Positions 1-9,363 of a stretch of DNA of 64,000 bases are shown piece by piece. Made by a program: the position numbers and the translations under genes. Source of the DNA: Planobispora rosea (GTDB lineage Bacteria > Actinomycetota > Actinomycetes > Streptosporangiales > Streptosporangiaceae); NCBI RefSeq assembly GCF_014648175.1, contig NZ_BMQP01000036.1, positions 1-64,000 on the forward strand, given 5' to 3'. The notes under the pieces are model-generated. The model ran no database searches. It saw nothing but the letters and a program-made list of their open reading frames with translations, and was not told the origin of the DNA. Numbering within the stretch: position 1 is the first letter of the stretch; every line of letters begins with the position of its first letter.

Positions 1-44
1 GTACTGCACTCGGGAGGGTGTGGGAGAGTAGGTCGCCGCCGGAC
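1..44 (+). rRNA. rrf: 5S rRNA, 3' end only
   Basis: The first ~44 bases match the conserved 3' end of actinobacterial 5S rRNA (GTGGGAGAGTAGGTCGCCGC followed by CGGAC). The 5' part of the gene, and presumably the rest of an rRNA operon, lies upstream of the window. A terminator follows within 15 bases. Confidence 0.9.
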
Positions 45-57
45 AATCGTTTGAAAG

Positions 58-83
58 AGGCCCCCGCGTTGCGGGGGCCTTTT
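58..83 (+). terminator. Terminator of the rRNA operon
   Basis: A perfect 10-bp stem (AGGCCCCCGC, loop GTT, GCGGGGGCCT) is followed by a short T run, directly downstream of the 5S rRNA. This is a classical intrinsic terminator. The following ~125 bases up to the Lrp gene stop show nothing recognisable. Confidence 0.9.
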
Positions 84-210
84 CGCGTTTACAGGGCTTT
101 GCTCGCTGCGCGCCGGGAGTTCCTGGAGCCGTCTCCCTCCGGACTTCCTCGCAGGCCCCTCCGGACTCCCCGCAGGCGATGCGGGACACTTCAGGCGGGG
201 GACGACCTTG

Positions 211-678
211 TCAGCGCTGCGGAGCGGCGGTGAGCAACGGTTCGACTCGGAAGGGAATCTGGACGGACAGGGCGATCGTGGTGTCGGTCCGCTGGACGGC
301 CGGCGAGGCCAGGATTCGGGCGATGATCTCCTGTAGCTCGGGGGTGCTGCGGGCGACCACCCTGCAGAGCAGGTCGGCCTGGCCGCTGGTGCCGTACACC
401 TCAAGGATCTCCGGGACCGTGTTCAGCGCCTGTACGGCCTCCGCGAGGCGTCCCTGGGCGATCTGCAGGGAGACGAAGGCCAGGATGGGGTAACCGACGG
501 CTTCGGGGGAGATCGACGGACCGAAGTCGGCGATGACGCCACGTGCGGTGAGCTTCTCCACGCGAGCCTGTACGGTGCCCCGCGCCACGCCCAGGAGGCG
601 GGCGAGCTCGGTGAGACCGATGCGCGGGTTGGCGCGCATGGTCACGAGAAGGCGACTGTCCAGCTCATCGATGGCCAC
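211..678 (-). CDS. Lrp/AsnC family transcriptional regulator
   Basis: The 155-residue product has an N-terminal winged HTH typical of Lrp/AsnC (IDELDSRLL...GLTELARLLGVARGTVQARVEKL, about residues 3-50) and a C-terminal RAM/AsnC ligand-binding fold. Length is normal for the family. Start is GTG at 678. It is transcribed divergently from the phenylalanine hydroxylase gene, so a role as a local amino-acid-responsive regulator of that gene is likely. That is inferred from position only; I could not pick out a clear Lrp operator in the 679-817 gap. Confidence 0.9.
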   Translation of the reverse strand: MAIDELDSRLLVTMRANPRIGLTELARLLGVARGTVQARVEKLTARGVIADFGPSISPEAVGYPILAFVSLQIAQGRLAEAVQALNTVPEILEVYGTSGQADLLCRVVARSTPELQEIIARILASPAVQRTDTTIALSVQIPFRVEPLLTAAPQR

Positions 679-817
679 GGCATCAGACTAGTACCTTGCC
701 GTTCCATTGTGCGATATGACCAGTGATTCATGGCATCAACCGCTCGATCCTGGACGATTCGTTCACTCAGACTGCTCACTCTTGTCAACGAATCCAGGAA
801 TTGCTGTCATTTCATAC

Positions 818-1705
818 ATGTTCGAGGAAGCACAGTACTTCGCACCGGTGGCGACCCGTGACGACGGCACGGTCGAGGTCGAGCTCGCCGCGAGCCACCC
901 CGGTTTCGCCGATCCGGTCTACCGGGCGCGCCGCAATGCCATCGCCGCGCTCGCGGTCGGATACGTCCCCGGCACGCCGGTGCCGACGGTTGACTACACC
1001 GAGCAGGAGCACGAGGTGTGGCGCATCGTCAGCCGGGAGCTGGCGATCAAGCATCGTAAGTACGCGACCGTGGAGTACCAGGACGCGACCGATCGGCTGG
1101 GGCTGCCCGGTGAGCGCATCCCGCAGCTGCAGGAGGTCGGTGACCTGCTGGAGCCGCTGACAGGCTTCCGTTATCTCCCGGCGGCGGGCCTGGTGCCTCT
1201 CCGCGATTTCTACGGGGTGCTGGCGGACGGCTTCTTCCATTCCACGCAGTACATCCGGCACCACTCCACGCCGCTCTACACGCCCGAGCCGGACGTGATC
1301 CACGAGGTGATCGGGCACGCCAACGCGCTTGCGTCGGACCGGTACGCGCGGCTTTACCGGCTGGCGGGGAGTGCGGCGCGACGGGTGGAGAGCGAGCAGG
1401 CGCTGGAGTTCATCTCCAAGATCTTCTGGTTCACCCTCGAGTTCGGCGTGATGACCGACCAGGGCGAGCTGCGGGCGTACGGCGCCGGCATCCTGTCGTC
1501 CTACGGAGAGATCGAGGAGTTCCGGGGGATGGACATCCGCCCGCTGGATCTCGTCGCGATGGGCACTACGCACTACGACATCACGAAATATCAGGACGTG
1601 TTGTTCAGGGCCGAATCCCTGGACCACCTGGAGGACGTCGTCGGGGAATTCTGGGCCGATTGTGATGACGAGGCCGTTTTCCGGCTGATGGATGACGCCC
1701 GCTGA
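818..1705 (+). CDS. phhA: Phenylalanine 4-monooxygenase (aromatic amino acid hydroxylase)
   Basis: Pterin- and iron-dependent hydroxylase converting phenylalanine to tyrosine. With the ATG at 818 the protein has 295 residues, the usual bacterial size. The HEVIGH motif supplies the iron ligands His162 and His167, and Glu208 in FWFTLEFG completes the 2-His-1-Glu triad. The frame stays open upstream to 707 (other starts TTG 707 and ATG 716), but the upstream residues look non-family and MFEEAQYF is a typical N-terminus. The start at 818 has no good RBS at normal spacing. The gene is divergent from an Lrp regulator. No pterin recycling gene is adjacent. Confidence 0.93.
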   Translation: MFEEAQYFAPVATRDDGTVEVELAASHPGFADPVYRARRNAIAALAVGYVPGTPVPTVDYTEQEHEVWRIVSRELAIKHRKYATVEYQDATDRLGLPGERIPQLQEVGDLLEPLTGFRYLPAAGLVPLRDFYGVLADGFFHSTQYIRHHSTPLYTPEPDVIHEVIGHANALASDRYARLYRLAGSAARRVESEQALEFISKIFWFTLEFGVMTDQGELRAYGAGILSSYGEIEEFRGMDIRPLDLVAMGTTHYDITKYQDVLFRAESLDHLEDVVGEFWADCDDEAVFRLMDDAR

Positions 1706-1773
1706 AACGAAAAAACCGGGACGCTCTCCGTCCGGCGGCACCCGGTGAAATCCGGTGACATCAGGCAAAGCGA

Positions 1774-1823
1774 AAGCCCCCGGCGTGTCAGTCGTCGGCC
1801 AAACGACTTCACGCCGGGGGCTT
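1774..1823. terminator. Long hairpin, probable bidirectional terminator
   Basis: A perfect 14-bp inverted repeat (AAGCCCCCGGCGTG at 1774-1787 and its complement at 1810-1823) encloses a second 5-bp stem (GTCGT 1791-1795 / ACGAC 1803-1807). It lies between two convergent genes, phhA and the small secreted peptide gene. Confidence 0.85.
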
Positions 1824-1956
1824 CCTCATTGCTTAAGGAACGGTCCACGCCGTCGCGCCTCCCCGCCGGCGGGGAAGGGGTGGCGGTGAACTATCCCCTG
1901 ACTGCGGCACTCGGCCCGCGGAAGCGAGCGCCCGTCATCGCAGTGCTGAAGACGTC

Positions 1957-2154
1957 TCAGTCCTCGTTCTCGATGATGCCCAGGAGCGCGAGGTCGATGA
2001 GGTCGTTCAGGATCTCGTTGTGGTTGCTGTCGTCGACGACGTAGGTGGTGCTGGGCTTGTGCCAGTCGTCGGCGGAGGCGGCGGTGGCGGCGGCCATGCC
2101 GGCCGCGCCCAGGAAGCCGACGATGGCTGCACCGGTGAGAATACGACGGAACAT
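1957..2154 (-). CDS. Small secreted peptide, unknown function
   Basis: A 65-residue protein begins at ATG 2154 behind a strong RBS (GGAGGAAG, 4 bases before the ATG). The frame is open further upstream, but that part has no signal and reads as non-coding. The N-terminus MFRRIL plus a hydrophobic stretch ending in ASA at residue 28 is a clear Sec signal peptide. The predicted mature peptide is about 37 residues: a polar N-terminal half (DDWHKPSTTYVVDD), then a predicted amphipathic helix rich in Leu/Ile and Asp/Asn, ending ENED, with no Cys. I do not recognise a family. It stands alone, with almost 600 bases of gene-free DNA upstream. Confidence 0.72.
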   Translation of the reverse strand: MFRRILTGAAIVGFLGAAGMAAATAASADDWHKPSTTYVVDDSNHNEILNDLIDLALLGIIENED

Positions 2155-2737
2155 GATGCTTCCTCCATGGAAACGAAACGGGGAACTTCTGGAGACTCCT
2201 GCTGTGAGCCGTAACCGGCTGACTGCTCGTTGTCGCGAATAACAATCTCGCACCGGAGGCATCGATTCAACGCCGTCGCGCCACGTTTCGGTCAAAGGCT
2301 CATGGCGCTTCTTTGGCGGTGAAGTCGCATTCATCTCGGGAAGTCCGTTGCTTTCCCCGAGGGATATCATTCGGCCCTTTCGCAACCCTGGAAAGGAGAT
2401 CGTTTTTGCCGGATGCGACGCATATACCGAACGTGTCTGGCATCTTGAGCGCATCAGACATATAGCGTGAAGTGGACTGCTGTGCGCTATGTCAGCGCGT
2501 CACACGGGCGTGTCACACGTGTCGTGCCCGCAGATCACGGGGTCTGCCGTCACGAAGTCGACTGTCATGGCACGGGTCGGCTGTCCCAGGGCCGGTCGCC
2601 ATGGCATGGGCCGTGTCCTGGGGCCGGCTGTCACGGCACCGGGCTGGGCCGTCAGGGGGCTCGCGTCACTCCGGGCATGCCGGCGGGAGGAAGGGCCGCC
2701 GGCATGTGTCCGGCTCGTGGATGGGAGCCGATGCCCG
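2155..2737. other. Gene-free interval upstream of the small peptide
   Basis: No credible gene is seen on either strand in 583 bases. The part next to the peptide gene should hold its promoter. At about 2560-2665 there are three imperfect copies of a 32-36-bp unit rich in CTGTCxxGGCxxGGGCCG, a degenerate tandem repeat. Around 2500-2525 there is a short palindromic stretch centred on ACACGTGT. Confidence 0.5.
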
Positions 2738-3454
2738 TCAGGGGCGGTCGACCATGCGGTAACCCACGCCGCGCACGGTCTGGATGAGACGGTCGTCGGT
2801 GTCTCCGAGCCGGGCGCGCAACCGCTTGACGTGCACCGCGATCGTGTTGGTCGAGGTGGTGTCGGTGGAGTTCCACACGTGCCGCATGATCTGCTCGCGG
2901 GTGACCGTACGGTGCGCGTTGCGCATCAGGTAGTGGAGGAGTTCGAACTCACGCAGCGGAAGGTGGACGATCCTGCCGTCCACCTTCACCTGGTAGGCGT
3001 TGACGTCGAGCTCCACGTTGCCGACCAGGAGCGTGCGGCGGATCCCCGAGTCGCCCTCGATCGCGGCCTGCACGAGGGGGAGGAGCTCGGGCACCCGGTA
3101 CGGCCGCGCCACGCACGCGGTGGCTCCGGCCGCGAGCGCCTGCACGGCCTCCTCGGCGTGCCCCTCGCCCACACCGAGCAGGACGGGGATCACCCGCGTC
3201 CGCCGTACGGCGCGGATGAACTCCACCGCGCCGATGACCGGCAGTGTCGCGCTGACGAGCACGACGTCGGGCCGGAGTGCCCCGGCCTGCAAAAGGGCCT
3301 GGGCGCCGTCGGCGACGCCCAGCACCTCGACCCCCTCTCGTTGGAGGACTACGGAGAGCTCCTCGACCAGGGCCGATTCCGGATCGGCCACCAGCAGCAT
3401 GGGCGCTGTCCGTGTGTCCCCGTCCACTTCGGGTGCCGTCTGCGGCTGGATCAC
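2738..3454 (-). CDS. OmpR-type response regulator with degenerate receiver
   Basis: 238 residues: receiver-like domain (about 18-130) plus OmpR/PhoB winged helix (LREFELLHYLMRNAHRTVT...GVGYRM, about 145-235). GTG 3454 is chosen because GGAGG lies 6 bases upstream; upstream in-frame sequence is antisense to pstB. The receiver has lost its chemistry: the phosphoacceptor Asp of the usual LLDxxLP motif is Ser (VLVSATLP), the conserved Thr/Ser strand reads PVLLGVGEG, and the conserved Lys of KP is Arg (ARPY). It should therefore act without phosphorylation. It lies 68 bases downstream of pstB on the same strand, so it is probably co-transcribed with the phosphate operon. No histidine kinase is adjacent. 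Confidence 0.9.
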   Translation of the reverse strand: MIQPQTAPEVDGDTRTAPMLLVADPESALVEELSVVLQREGVEVLGVADGAQALLQAGALRPDVVLVSATLPVIGAVEFIRAVRRTRVIPVLLGVGEGHAEEAVQALAAGATACVARPYRVPELLPLVQAAIEGDSGIRRTLLVGNVELDVNAYQVKVDGRIVHLPLREFELLHYLMRNAHRTVTREQIMRHVWNSTDTTSTNTIAVHVKRLRARLGDTDDRLIQTVRGVGYRMVDRP

Positions 3455-3522
3455 CCGGATCCTCCAAGTAGGGATGAAATTGTGTGGCTTACGATGACGA
3501 GCAGGTAAGCAGCACCCCGGCT

Positions 3523-4407
<885 letters not shown>

Positions 4408-4415
4408 TGCGTTCC

Positions 4416-5306
4416 TTACCAGCGCTTCTGGTAGCGGTTACGGAGCCAGATGGCCACGGAGTTCATCAGCAGCAGGATCGCGAGCAGGATCACGATCGCG
4501 GCGGCGGCCAGGACGGAGAACTCCGCTTGCGGGCGGGTGATGAAGCTGTAGATCTGGATCGGCAGCACGCTGAAGCTGCTCCAGACGCCCTCGGGGTTGA
4601 ACCGGACGAGGGTCGCCGCGCCCAGCATCAGGAACGGCGCGGCCTCGCCGATCGCCCGGGAGAGCGCCAGGATCGAGCCGGTCGCGATGCCGGGGACGGA
4701 GGCGGGGAGCACCTGCCGGTAGATCGTCTGCCACTGGGTCGCGCCCAGCGCCAGGGATCCCTCGCGGATCGACGGCGGCACCGCGCGGATGGCCTCGCGT
4801 GCGGAGATGATCACGATGGGCAGCACGAGCAGCGAGACGGTGATCGCGCCGGTCATGATGGTGAAGCCGAACTGCATCCAGCGGGCGATGATGCCCAGGC
4901 CGAGGATGCCGTAGACGATTGAGGGCACCGCGGCGAGGTTGGAGATGTTCAGCTCGATCAGGCGGTTGTACCACTTGCTCTTGTCCGCGTACTCCTCAAG
5001 GTAGATCGCGGCCAGGATTCCGGTGGGCAGCGCCATCAGCGCGGTCAGGCCGATGATCCAGAGGGTGCCGAAGATGCCGGACTGGATGCCGGCGGTCTCC
5101 GGGCGGCGGATCGAGGGCTGGTTCTCCCAGAGCGTCGCGTCGAGCCGGGGCCAGCCCTCCTGGACCACGTAGACGATCAGCATGGCGAGGAAGACGAGCG
5201 CGATCGCCAGGCTGGCCAGCAGCGCGATGCGGAACAGGTGTTCCTTGAGCGGACGCCCCTTGCTCGCCAGCTGTACGGCGGACTTGGGCGTGGACAGGAC
5301 GGCCAT
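4416..5306 (-). CDS. pstA: Phosphate ABC transporter permease PstA
   Basis: 296-residue inner-membrane permease with six predicted transmembrane segments. It carries the EAA-type cytoplasmic loop (REGSLALGATQWQTIYRQVLP) that contacts PstB. Its ATG overlaps the pstC stop by one base (TGATG), so translation is probably coupled. Confidence 0.96.
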   Translation of the reverse strand: MAVLSTPKSAVQLASKGRPLKEHLFRIALLASLAIALVFLAMLIVYVVQEGWPRLDATLWENQPSIRRPETAGIQSGIFGTLWIIGLTALMALPTGILAAIYLEEYADKSKWYNRLIELNISNLAAVPSIVYGILGLGIIARWMQFGFTIMTGAITVSLLVLPIVIISAREAIRAVPPSIREGSLALGATQWQTIYRQVLPASVPGIATGSILALSRAIGEAAPFLMLGAATLVRFNPEGVWSSFSVLPIQIYSFITRPQAEFSVLAAAAIVILLAILLLMNSVAIWLRNRYQKRW

Positions 5307-6247
5307 CAGTCGTAGACCTCGCGATACTTCTGGACCATGCGGGCACTGACGTAGTTCATGGCGAAGGTCATGATGAACAGCAGCGAGCCCACCGCGAAGA
5401 TGGTCTTGTAGGCGATCGAGCCGACCGACGCGTCGCCGGAGCCGGCCTGGGCGATGAACGCCGCCATGGTGGACATCTCGTCACCGGGGTAGAGCGTGAA
5501 CACGGACTTGAAGCCGCCCGCGATCGCGACGATCATCGTCTCGCCGGCGGCCCGGGAGATCGCCAGGATGATCGCGGCGACGATGCCGGAGAACGCGGCG
5601 GGCACGACGACCCGGACCGAGGTGAGCATCTTGGAGGCACCGAGCGCGTAGGAGCCCTCGCGCAGGCCGTTCGGGACCGCGGCCATCGAGTCCTCCGAGA
5701 GCGACGCGACGATCGGGATGATCATCACTCCGACCAGGAGACCGGCGCCGAGCCCGTTCTTGGCCTCCAGCTCCAGGAACGGGAACACGTCCCGCAGCAG
5801 CGGGGTGACGAAGGTCAGCGCGAAGAAGCCGAAGACCACGGTGGGGACGCCGGCCAGGACCTCCAGCACCGGCTTGAAGATCTTGCGGACGCGCGGGGTG
5901 GCGTACTCCGACAGGTAGATCGCGGCGGCCAGGCCGAGCGGGACGGCGACCACGATCGCGATCAGCGTGATCTCCAGGGTCGCCACGATGATCGGCCACA
6001 CACCGAAGGCCGGCGGGTTGAACAGCGGTCCCCAGGTGGTGGATCCGAAGAACTCGCCGAGGCTGACCTCGCCGAAGAACTCGATGGTCGGTTCCAGGAG
6101 GGCGAACACGATGCCGACGGTGGTCGCCACCGACACCAGGGCCGCCAGCATGAGGACGGCCTTGACGAGGACTTCGCCGTAACGCGGGCGCGACCGCGCC
6201 AGGGACCGGGAGGCCCCTGACGCGGTCTTGAGGTGCTGTGCCGACAT
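5306..6247 (-). CDS. pstC: Phosphate ABC transporter permease PstC
   Basis: 313-residue permease with several transmembrane helices and an EAA loop (REGSYALGASKMLTSVRVVVP). It is the partner of PstA in the membrane channel. The start overlaps the pstS stop by one base, giving a tightly coupled pstS-pstC-pstA chain. Confidence 0.96.
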   Translation of the reverse strand: MSAQHLKTASGASRSLARSRPRYGEVLVKAVLMLAALVSVATTVGIVFALLEPTIEFFGEVSLGEFFGSTTWGPLFNPPAFGVWPIIVATLEITLIAIVVAVPLGLAAAIYLSEYATPRVRKIFKPVLEVLAGVPTVVFGFFALTFVTPLLRDVFPFLELEAKNGLGAGLLVGVMIIPIVASLSEDSMAAVPNGLREGSYALGASKMLTSVRVVVPAAFSGIVAAIILAISRAAGETMIVAIAGGFKSVFTLYPGDEMSTMAAFIAQAGSGDASVGSIAYKTIFAVGSLLFIMTFAMNYVSARMVQKYREVYD

Positions 6248-7257
6248 CAGCCCTGGCTCTTCAGGGTCGTGATGTCGGACTTGAGCTTGGCCTCCTGCTC
6301 GGGGTTGAGCGGGATGAACTTCGCGTCCTTGGCGATCGCGCCGATGTTGCCGGCGTAGTAGTCGAGGAAGGCCGAGACCTCGGGCCGCTTGGCCGCGGTG
6401 GCCGACACGTAGACGAACAGCGGGCGGGCGAGCGGGGTGTACTTGCCGCCCTGGGCCGCCTCGACGCTCGGGGCGACGCAGCCGCTGCCGGAGTCGATCT
6501 CGACGGCCTTCAGCTTGTCGGCGTTCTCCTCGAAGTAGGTGAAGCCGAAGTAGCCCAGGCCGCCCTTGGCGCCCGAGACGCCGGTGACGATGTCGTTGTC
6601 GTTCTCGGAGGGGCTGTAGTCCTTGCGGCTCGCGCCCTCCTCACCGTTGATCTCGTCGGTGAAGTAGTCGAACGTGCCGGAGTCGGTGCCCGGACCGTAG
6701 AGCTTGAGCTCCTCGGCGGGGAACTTGGCGTCGACGTCCTTCCAGGTCTTGACCTTGCCCTCGGCCGCCGGCTCCCACATCTTCTTGAGCTGGTCGGTGG
6801 TCAGGCAGGTGGCCCAGTCGTTCTCCTTGGGGACGACCACGGTCAGGGCGTCGGTCGCCACCGTCAGCTCGGTGAACTTGATGCCCTTGGCCTCGCAGGC
6901 CGCCTTCTCCTCGTCCTTGATCGGGCGGGAGGCGTTGGAGATGTCGGTCTCGCCGGCGCAGAACTTCTCGAAGCCGCCGCCGGTGCCGGAAGTGGCGACC
7001 GGGACCTTCACCTGCGGCTGCTCCTCGCCGAACAGCTCGGACGCGGCCTGGGTGAGGGGCGCCACGGTGCTGGAGCCGTCAACCTTGATCTCGCCGCTGA
7101 GCTGGCCGCCCGCGGCCTGGCTCTCGCCGGACGTGGCGGCGGCAGAGGAAGTGCTGTCACTGCTGCCGGGCTTGGCGTCGCCGCCGCAGGCCGCCGCGAG
7201 CGAGACGACGAGCGCGGCCGTCGCAACCGCGCTGAGGCGGCGCTGTCCAGTGGTCAC
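6247..7257 (-). CDS. pstS: Phosphate-binding lipoprotein PstS
   Basis: Extracellular phosphate receptor of the Pst importer, first gene of the operon. From GTG 7257 (RBS AGAAGG) the product has 336 residues. It has a lipoprotein signal peptide with LAAAC, Cys24 being the lipidated residue, then a Ser/Thr/Gly-rich linker and a type-II periplasmic-binding fold beginning GEIKVDGSSTVAPLT. The phosphate-binding SGT motif (TSGTGGGFEKF) and GPGTDSGTFDYF are present. Likely induced by phosphate starvation through the PHO box upstream. Confidence 0.96.
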   Translation of the reverse strand: MTTGQRRLSAVATAALVVSLAAACGGDAKPGSSDSTSSAAATSGESQAAGGQLSGEIKVDGSSTVAPLTQAASELFGEEQPQVKVPVATSGTGGGFEKFCAGETDISNASRPIKDEEKAACEAKGIKFTELTVATDALTVVVPKENDWATCLTTDQLKKMWEPAAEGKVKTWKDVDAKFPAEELKLYGPGTDSGTFDYFTDEINGEEGASRKDYSPSENDNDIVTGVSGAKGGLGYFGFTYFEENADKLKAVEIDSGSGCVAPSVEAAQGGKYTPLARPLFVYVSATAAKRPEVSAFLDYYAGNIGAIAKDAKFIPLNPEQEAKLKSDITTLKSQG

Positions 7258-7290
7258 GGTATGTTCCTTCTCCGTCGTGAGATCCGTTCT

Positions 7291-7334
7291 CGATGAACCC
7301 GATGTAACCGGCCGAAAGTGAACGGAAATGAAAC
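7291..7334 (-). promoter_or_regulatory. PHO box (PhoP-type direct repeats) upstream of pstS
   Basis: Read on the minus strand, GTTTCATTTCC (7334-7324) is followed directly by GTTCACTTTCG (7323-7313). Two further 11-bp-spaced elements, GGTTACAT and GTTCATCG, follow after a 3-base shift. Streptomyces PHO boxes are 11-bp direct repeats around GTTCACC. The site ends about 35 bases before the pstS start codon. Assignment to PhoP is inference from motif and position. Confidence 0.8.
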
Positions 7335-7513
7335 GAGCCATGACTGCAGCCGGAAGAGTGGGCATGCTCGTGTGAATACCGTCCCATGATGATCTATACG
7401 GTCACGACATGGGACTTTGCCGTTATGGAACGTGACAGAGGGTGCCCCGCCGGGGGTGCGCGGGCCTCATCGGGCCTACGGGGCCCACAGGATCTGAGAG
7501 ACCAGGAGGACCG

Positions 7514-8332
7514 GTGAGGATCGTCGAAGACCTCGGTGCCTCGCACGCCTGGCGTCTGCACCGGGCGGAACTCCCCGACGGACGCCACGCCTTCGTGAAG
7601 ACGGGCGGGAGCGGCCGGTTGTTCGCCTCCGAGGCCGCCGGGCTCCGCTGGCTCGGCGAGGCCGGAGCGGTGGCCGTGCCGGAGGTGATCGACGTCTCGG
7701 ACGGGCGGCTCGTGCTCTCGTGGGTGGAGACCACCCGCCCCACCCCCGAGGCCGCCGAGCGATTCGGCCGCGAGCTGGCCCGGCTGCACGGAGCGGGAGC
7801 GGCCGGGTTCGGCGCGCCGTGGCCCGGGTTCATCGCGGAGCTGCCCATGGACAACACTCCTGTGGACGACACGCCGACGGCCGACTGGCCGTCGTTCTAC
7901 GCCTGCCGCCGCGTCCTTCCCTTCGTACGGCGCGCGCGGGACGGCGGGTGGCTCAGTGCCCGGGACGCCGCTCTCCTCGACGGGATCTGCTCCCGCCTGG
8001 CGGACGTGTCGGGGCCCGACGAGCCGCCCAGCCGGATCCACGGCGACCTGTGGAGCGGGAACGTGCTGTGGGCGGCGGGCGGCGCCGTACTGGTGGATCC
8101 GGCCGCGCACGGCGGGCACCGCGAGACCGACCTGGCGATGCTCGCGCTGTTCGGCGCCCCGCACCTGGACCGGATCCTCGCCGCCTACGAGGAGGAGTCA
8201 CCGCCGGCCGCGGGCTGGCGCGAGCGGGTGCCCCTGCACCAGCTGCACCCGCTGCTCGTGCACGTCTGCCTGTACGGCCGGGCGTACCGGGACGGCCTGA
8301 TGGCCGCCGTCGAGCGGGTCCAGGCGATCTGA
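7514..8332 (+). CDS. Fructosamine kinase / APH-fold kinase family protein
   Basis: 272 residues from GTG 7514, which has AGGAGGA 3 bases upstream. The longer frame to 7442 adds a Gly/Pro-rich segment unlike the family. The fold is aminoglycoside-phosphotransferase-like: the catalytic loop IHGDLWSGNVLW and metal-binding LVDPAAHGGHRETDLAM match fructosamine-3-kinases (HGDLWxGN and DPAxxxGxRExDLAM). The likely role is phosphorylation of glycated amines for deglycation; substrate is not provable here. Confidence 0.87.
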   Translation: MRIVEDLGASHAWRLHRAELPDGRHAFVKTGGSGRLFASEAAGLRWLGEAGAVAVPEVIDVSDGRLVLSWVETTRPTPEAAERFGRELARLHGAGAAGFGAPWPGFIAELPMDNTPVDDTPTADWPSFYACRRVLPFVRRARDGGWLSARDAALLDGICSRLADVSGPDEPPSRIHGDLWSGNVLWAAGGAVLVDPAAHGGHRETDLAMLALFGAPHLDRILAAYEEESPPAAGWRERVPLHQLHPLLVHVCLYGRAYRDGLMAAVERVQAI

Positions 8333-8400
8333 CCGGGATCCGCCGGGCCCGGACAGGGCGCGGGTCCGGACGGGGACCGGATCGGGAACGGTCTACGGGT

Positions 8401-9204
8401 TCAGACGGGGAGGGTCAGCGGGCCGCCGCCCAGGCGCTTGAGGGCCTCGCTGTGCAGGGAGCCGTTGCTGCAGACCAGGCTGCCGCCGTCGAGGCCGGGG
8501 ACGCCGGACAGGTCGGTCCAGATGCCGCCGGCCTCCTCGACGATCACGGTCAGCGCCGCGATGTCCCAGGGGGAGAGCTCGGGCTCGGCGGACAGGTCCA
8601 CCGCGCCCTCGGCGACCATCATGTGGGACCAGAAGTCCCCGTAGGCGCGGCTGCGCCAGACGGACCGGTTCAGGTCGAGGAAGTTGTCGAGCCGGCCGCT
8701 CTCCTCCCAGCCGCCGATGCTGGAGTAGGAGAAGGAGGCGTCCTCCAGGCGGGTGACGGAGGAGACGGTGCAGCGGCTGGCCCTGGCCAGGCTCTTGCCG
8801 GTCCAGGCGCCGCTGTCGCGGGCGGCCCACCAGCGGCGGCCCAGGGCGGGGGCGGAGACCAGCCCGACGACGACGCGGCCGTGCTCCATCAGCGCGATGA
8901 GCGTGGCCCAGATCGGGACGCCGCGCACGTAGTTCTTCGTGCCGTCGATGGGGTCGACGATCCAGGAGCGCGCGCCGTACCCGGTGGTGCCGAACTCCTC
9001 GCCGATCACCGCGTCGCGCGGGCGGGCCCGGCGGAGGGTGCCCCGGATCGACTCCTCGACCGCGCGGTCGGCGTCGCTCACCGGGGTGAGGTCGGGTTTG
9101 GTCTCGACGCGCAGGTCCACCGCCTTGAAACGGCGCATGGTCAGGTCGTCGGCGGCGTCGGCCATGACGTGCGCGAGGCGCAGGTCGTCGTTGTAACCCG
9201 TCAC
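8401..9204 (-). CDS. hisN: Histidinol-phosphatase, inositol monophosphatase fold
   Basis: 267 residues with the IMPase metal sites: IGEEFG, WIVDPIDGTKNYVRG and SPWDIAALTVIVEEAGG. Actinobacterial HisN belongs to this superfamily and dephosphorylates L-histidinol phosphate in histidine biosynthesis. Its position beside rsgA-aroA on the same strand matches the arrangement known for hisN in actinomycetes, which favours HisN over a generic inositol phosphatase. Confidence 0.87.
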   Translation of the reverse strand: MTGYNDDLRLAHVMADAADDLTMRRFKAVDLRVETKPDLTPVSDADRAVEESIRGTLRRARPRDAVIGEEFGTTGYGARSWIVDPIDGTKNYVRGVPIWATLIALMEHGRVVVGLVSAPALGRRWWAARDSGAWTGKSLARASRCTVSSVTRLEDASFSYSSIGGWEESGRLDNFLDLNRSVWRSRAYGDFWSHMMVAEGAVDLSAEPELSPWDIAALTVIVEEAGGIWTDLSGVPGLDGGSLVCSNGSLHSEALKRLGGGPLTLPV

Positions 9205-9363
9205 GGGGGGAAACGCTATCGCGTCAGTGGCCGGTCATAGGAGTGCGGTGGCCCAAGTGGCGGGAAGTGGCGGATCACCTCGTGTCGTCGCTGTTGACGG
9301 AGGAGGCCGGACAAATGATCGATGGCAGTTGGAGGGCGTGTTACTGGCGAGTAGCATCGGGTC

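Noticed and set aside
679..817. Lrp operator between the regulator and phhA
   Set aside because: I looked for an Lrp-type palindrome and found only weak, short dyads; nothing I can support.
2406..2465. A 19-codon TTG-started frame after AAAGGAG
   Set aside because: Single small frame with rare start, no signal peptide or recognised family; could be chance in a gene-poor stretch.
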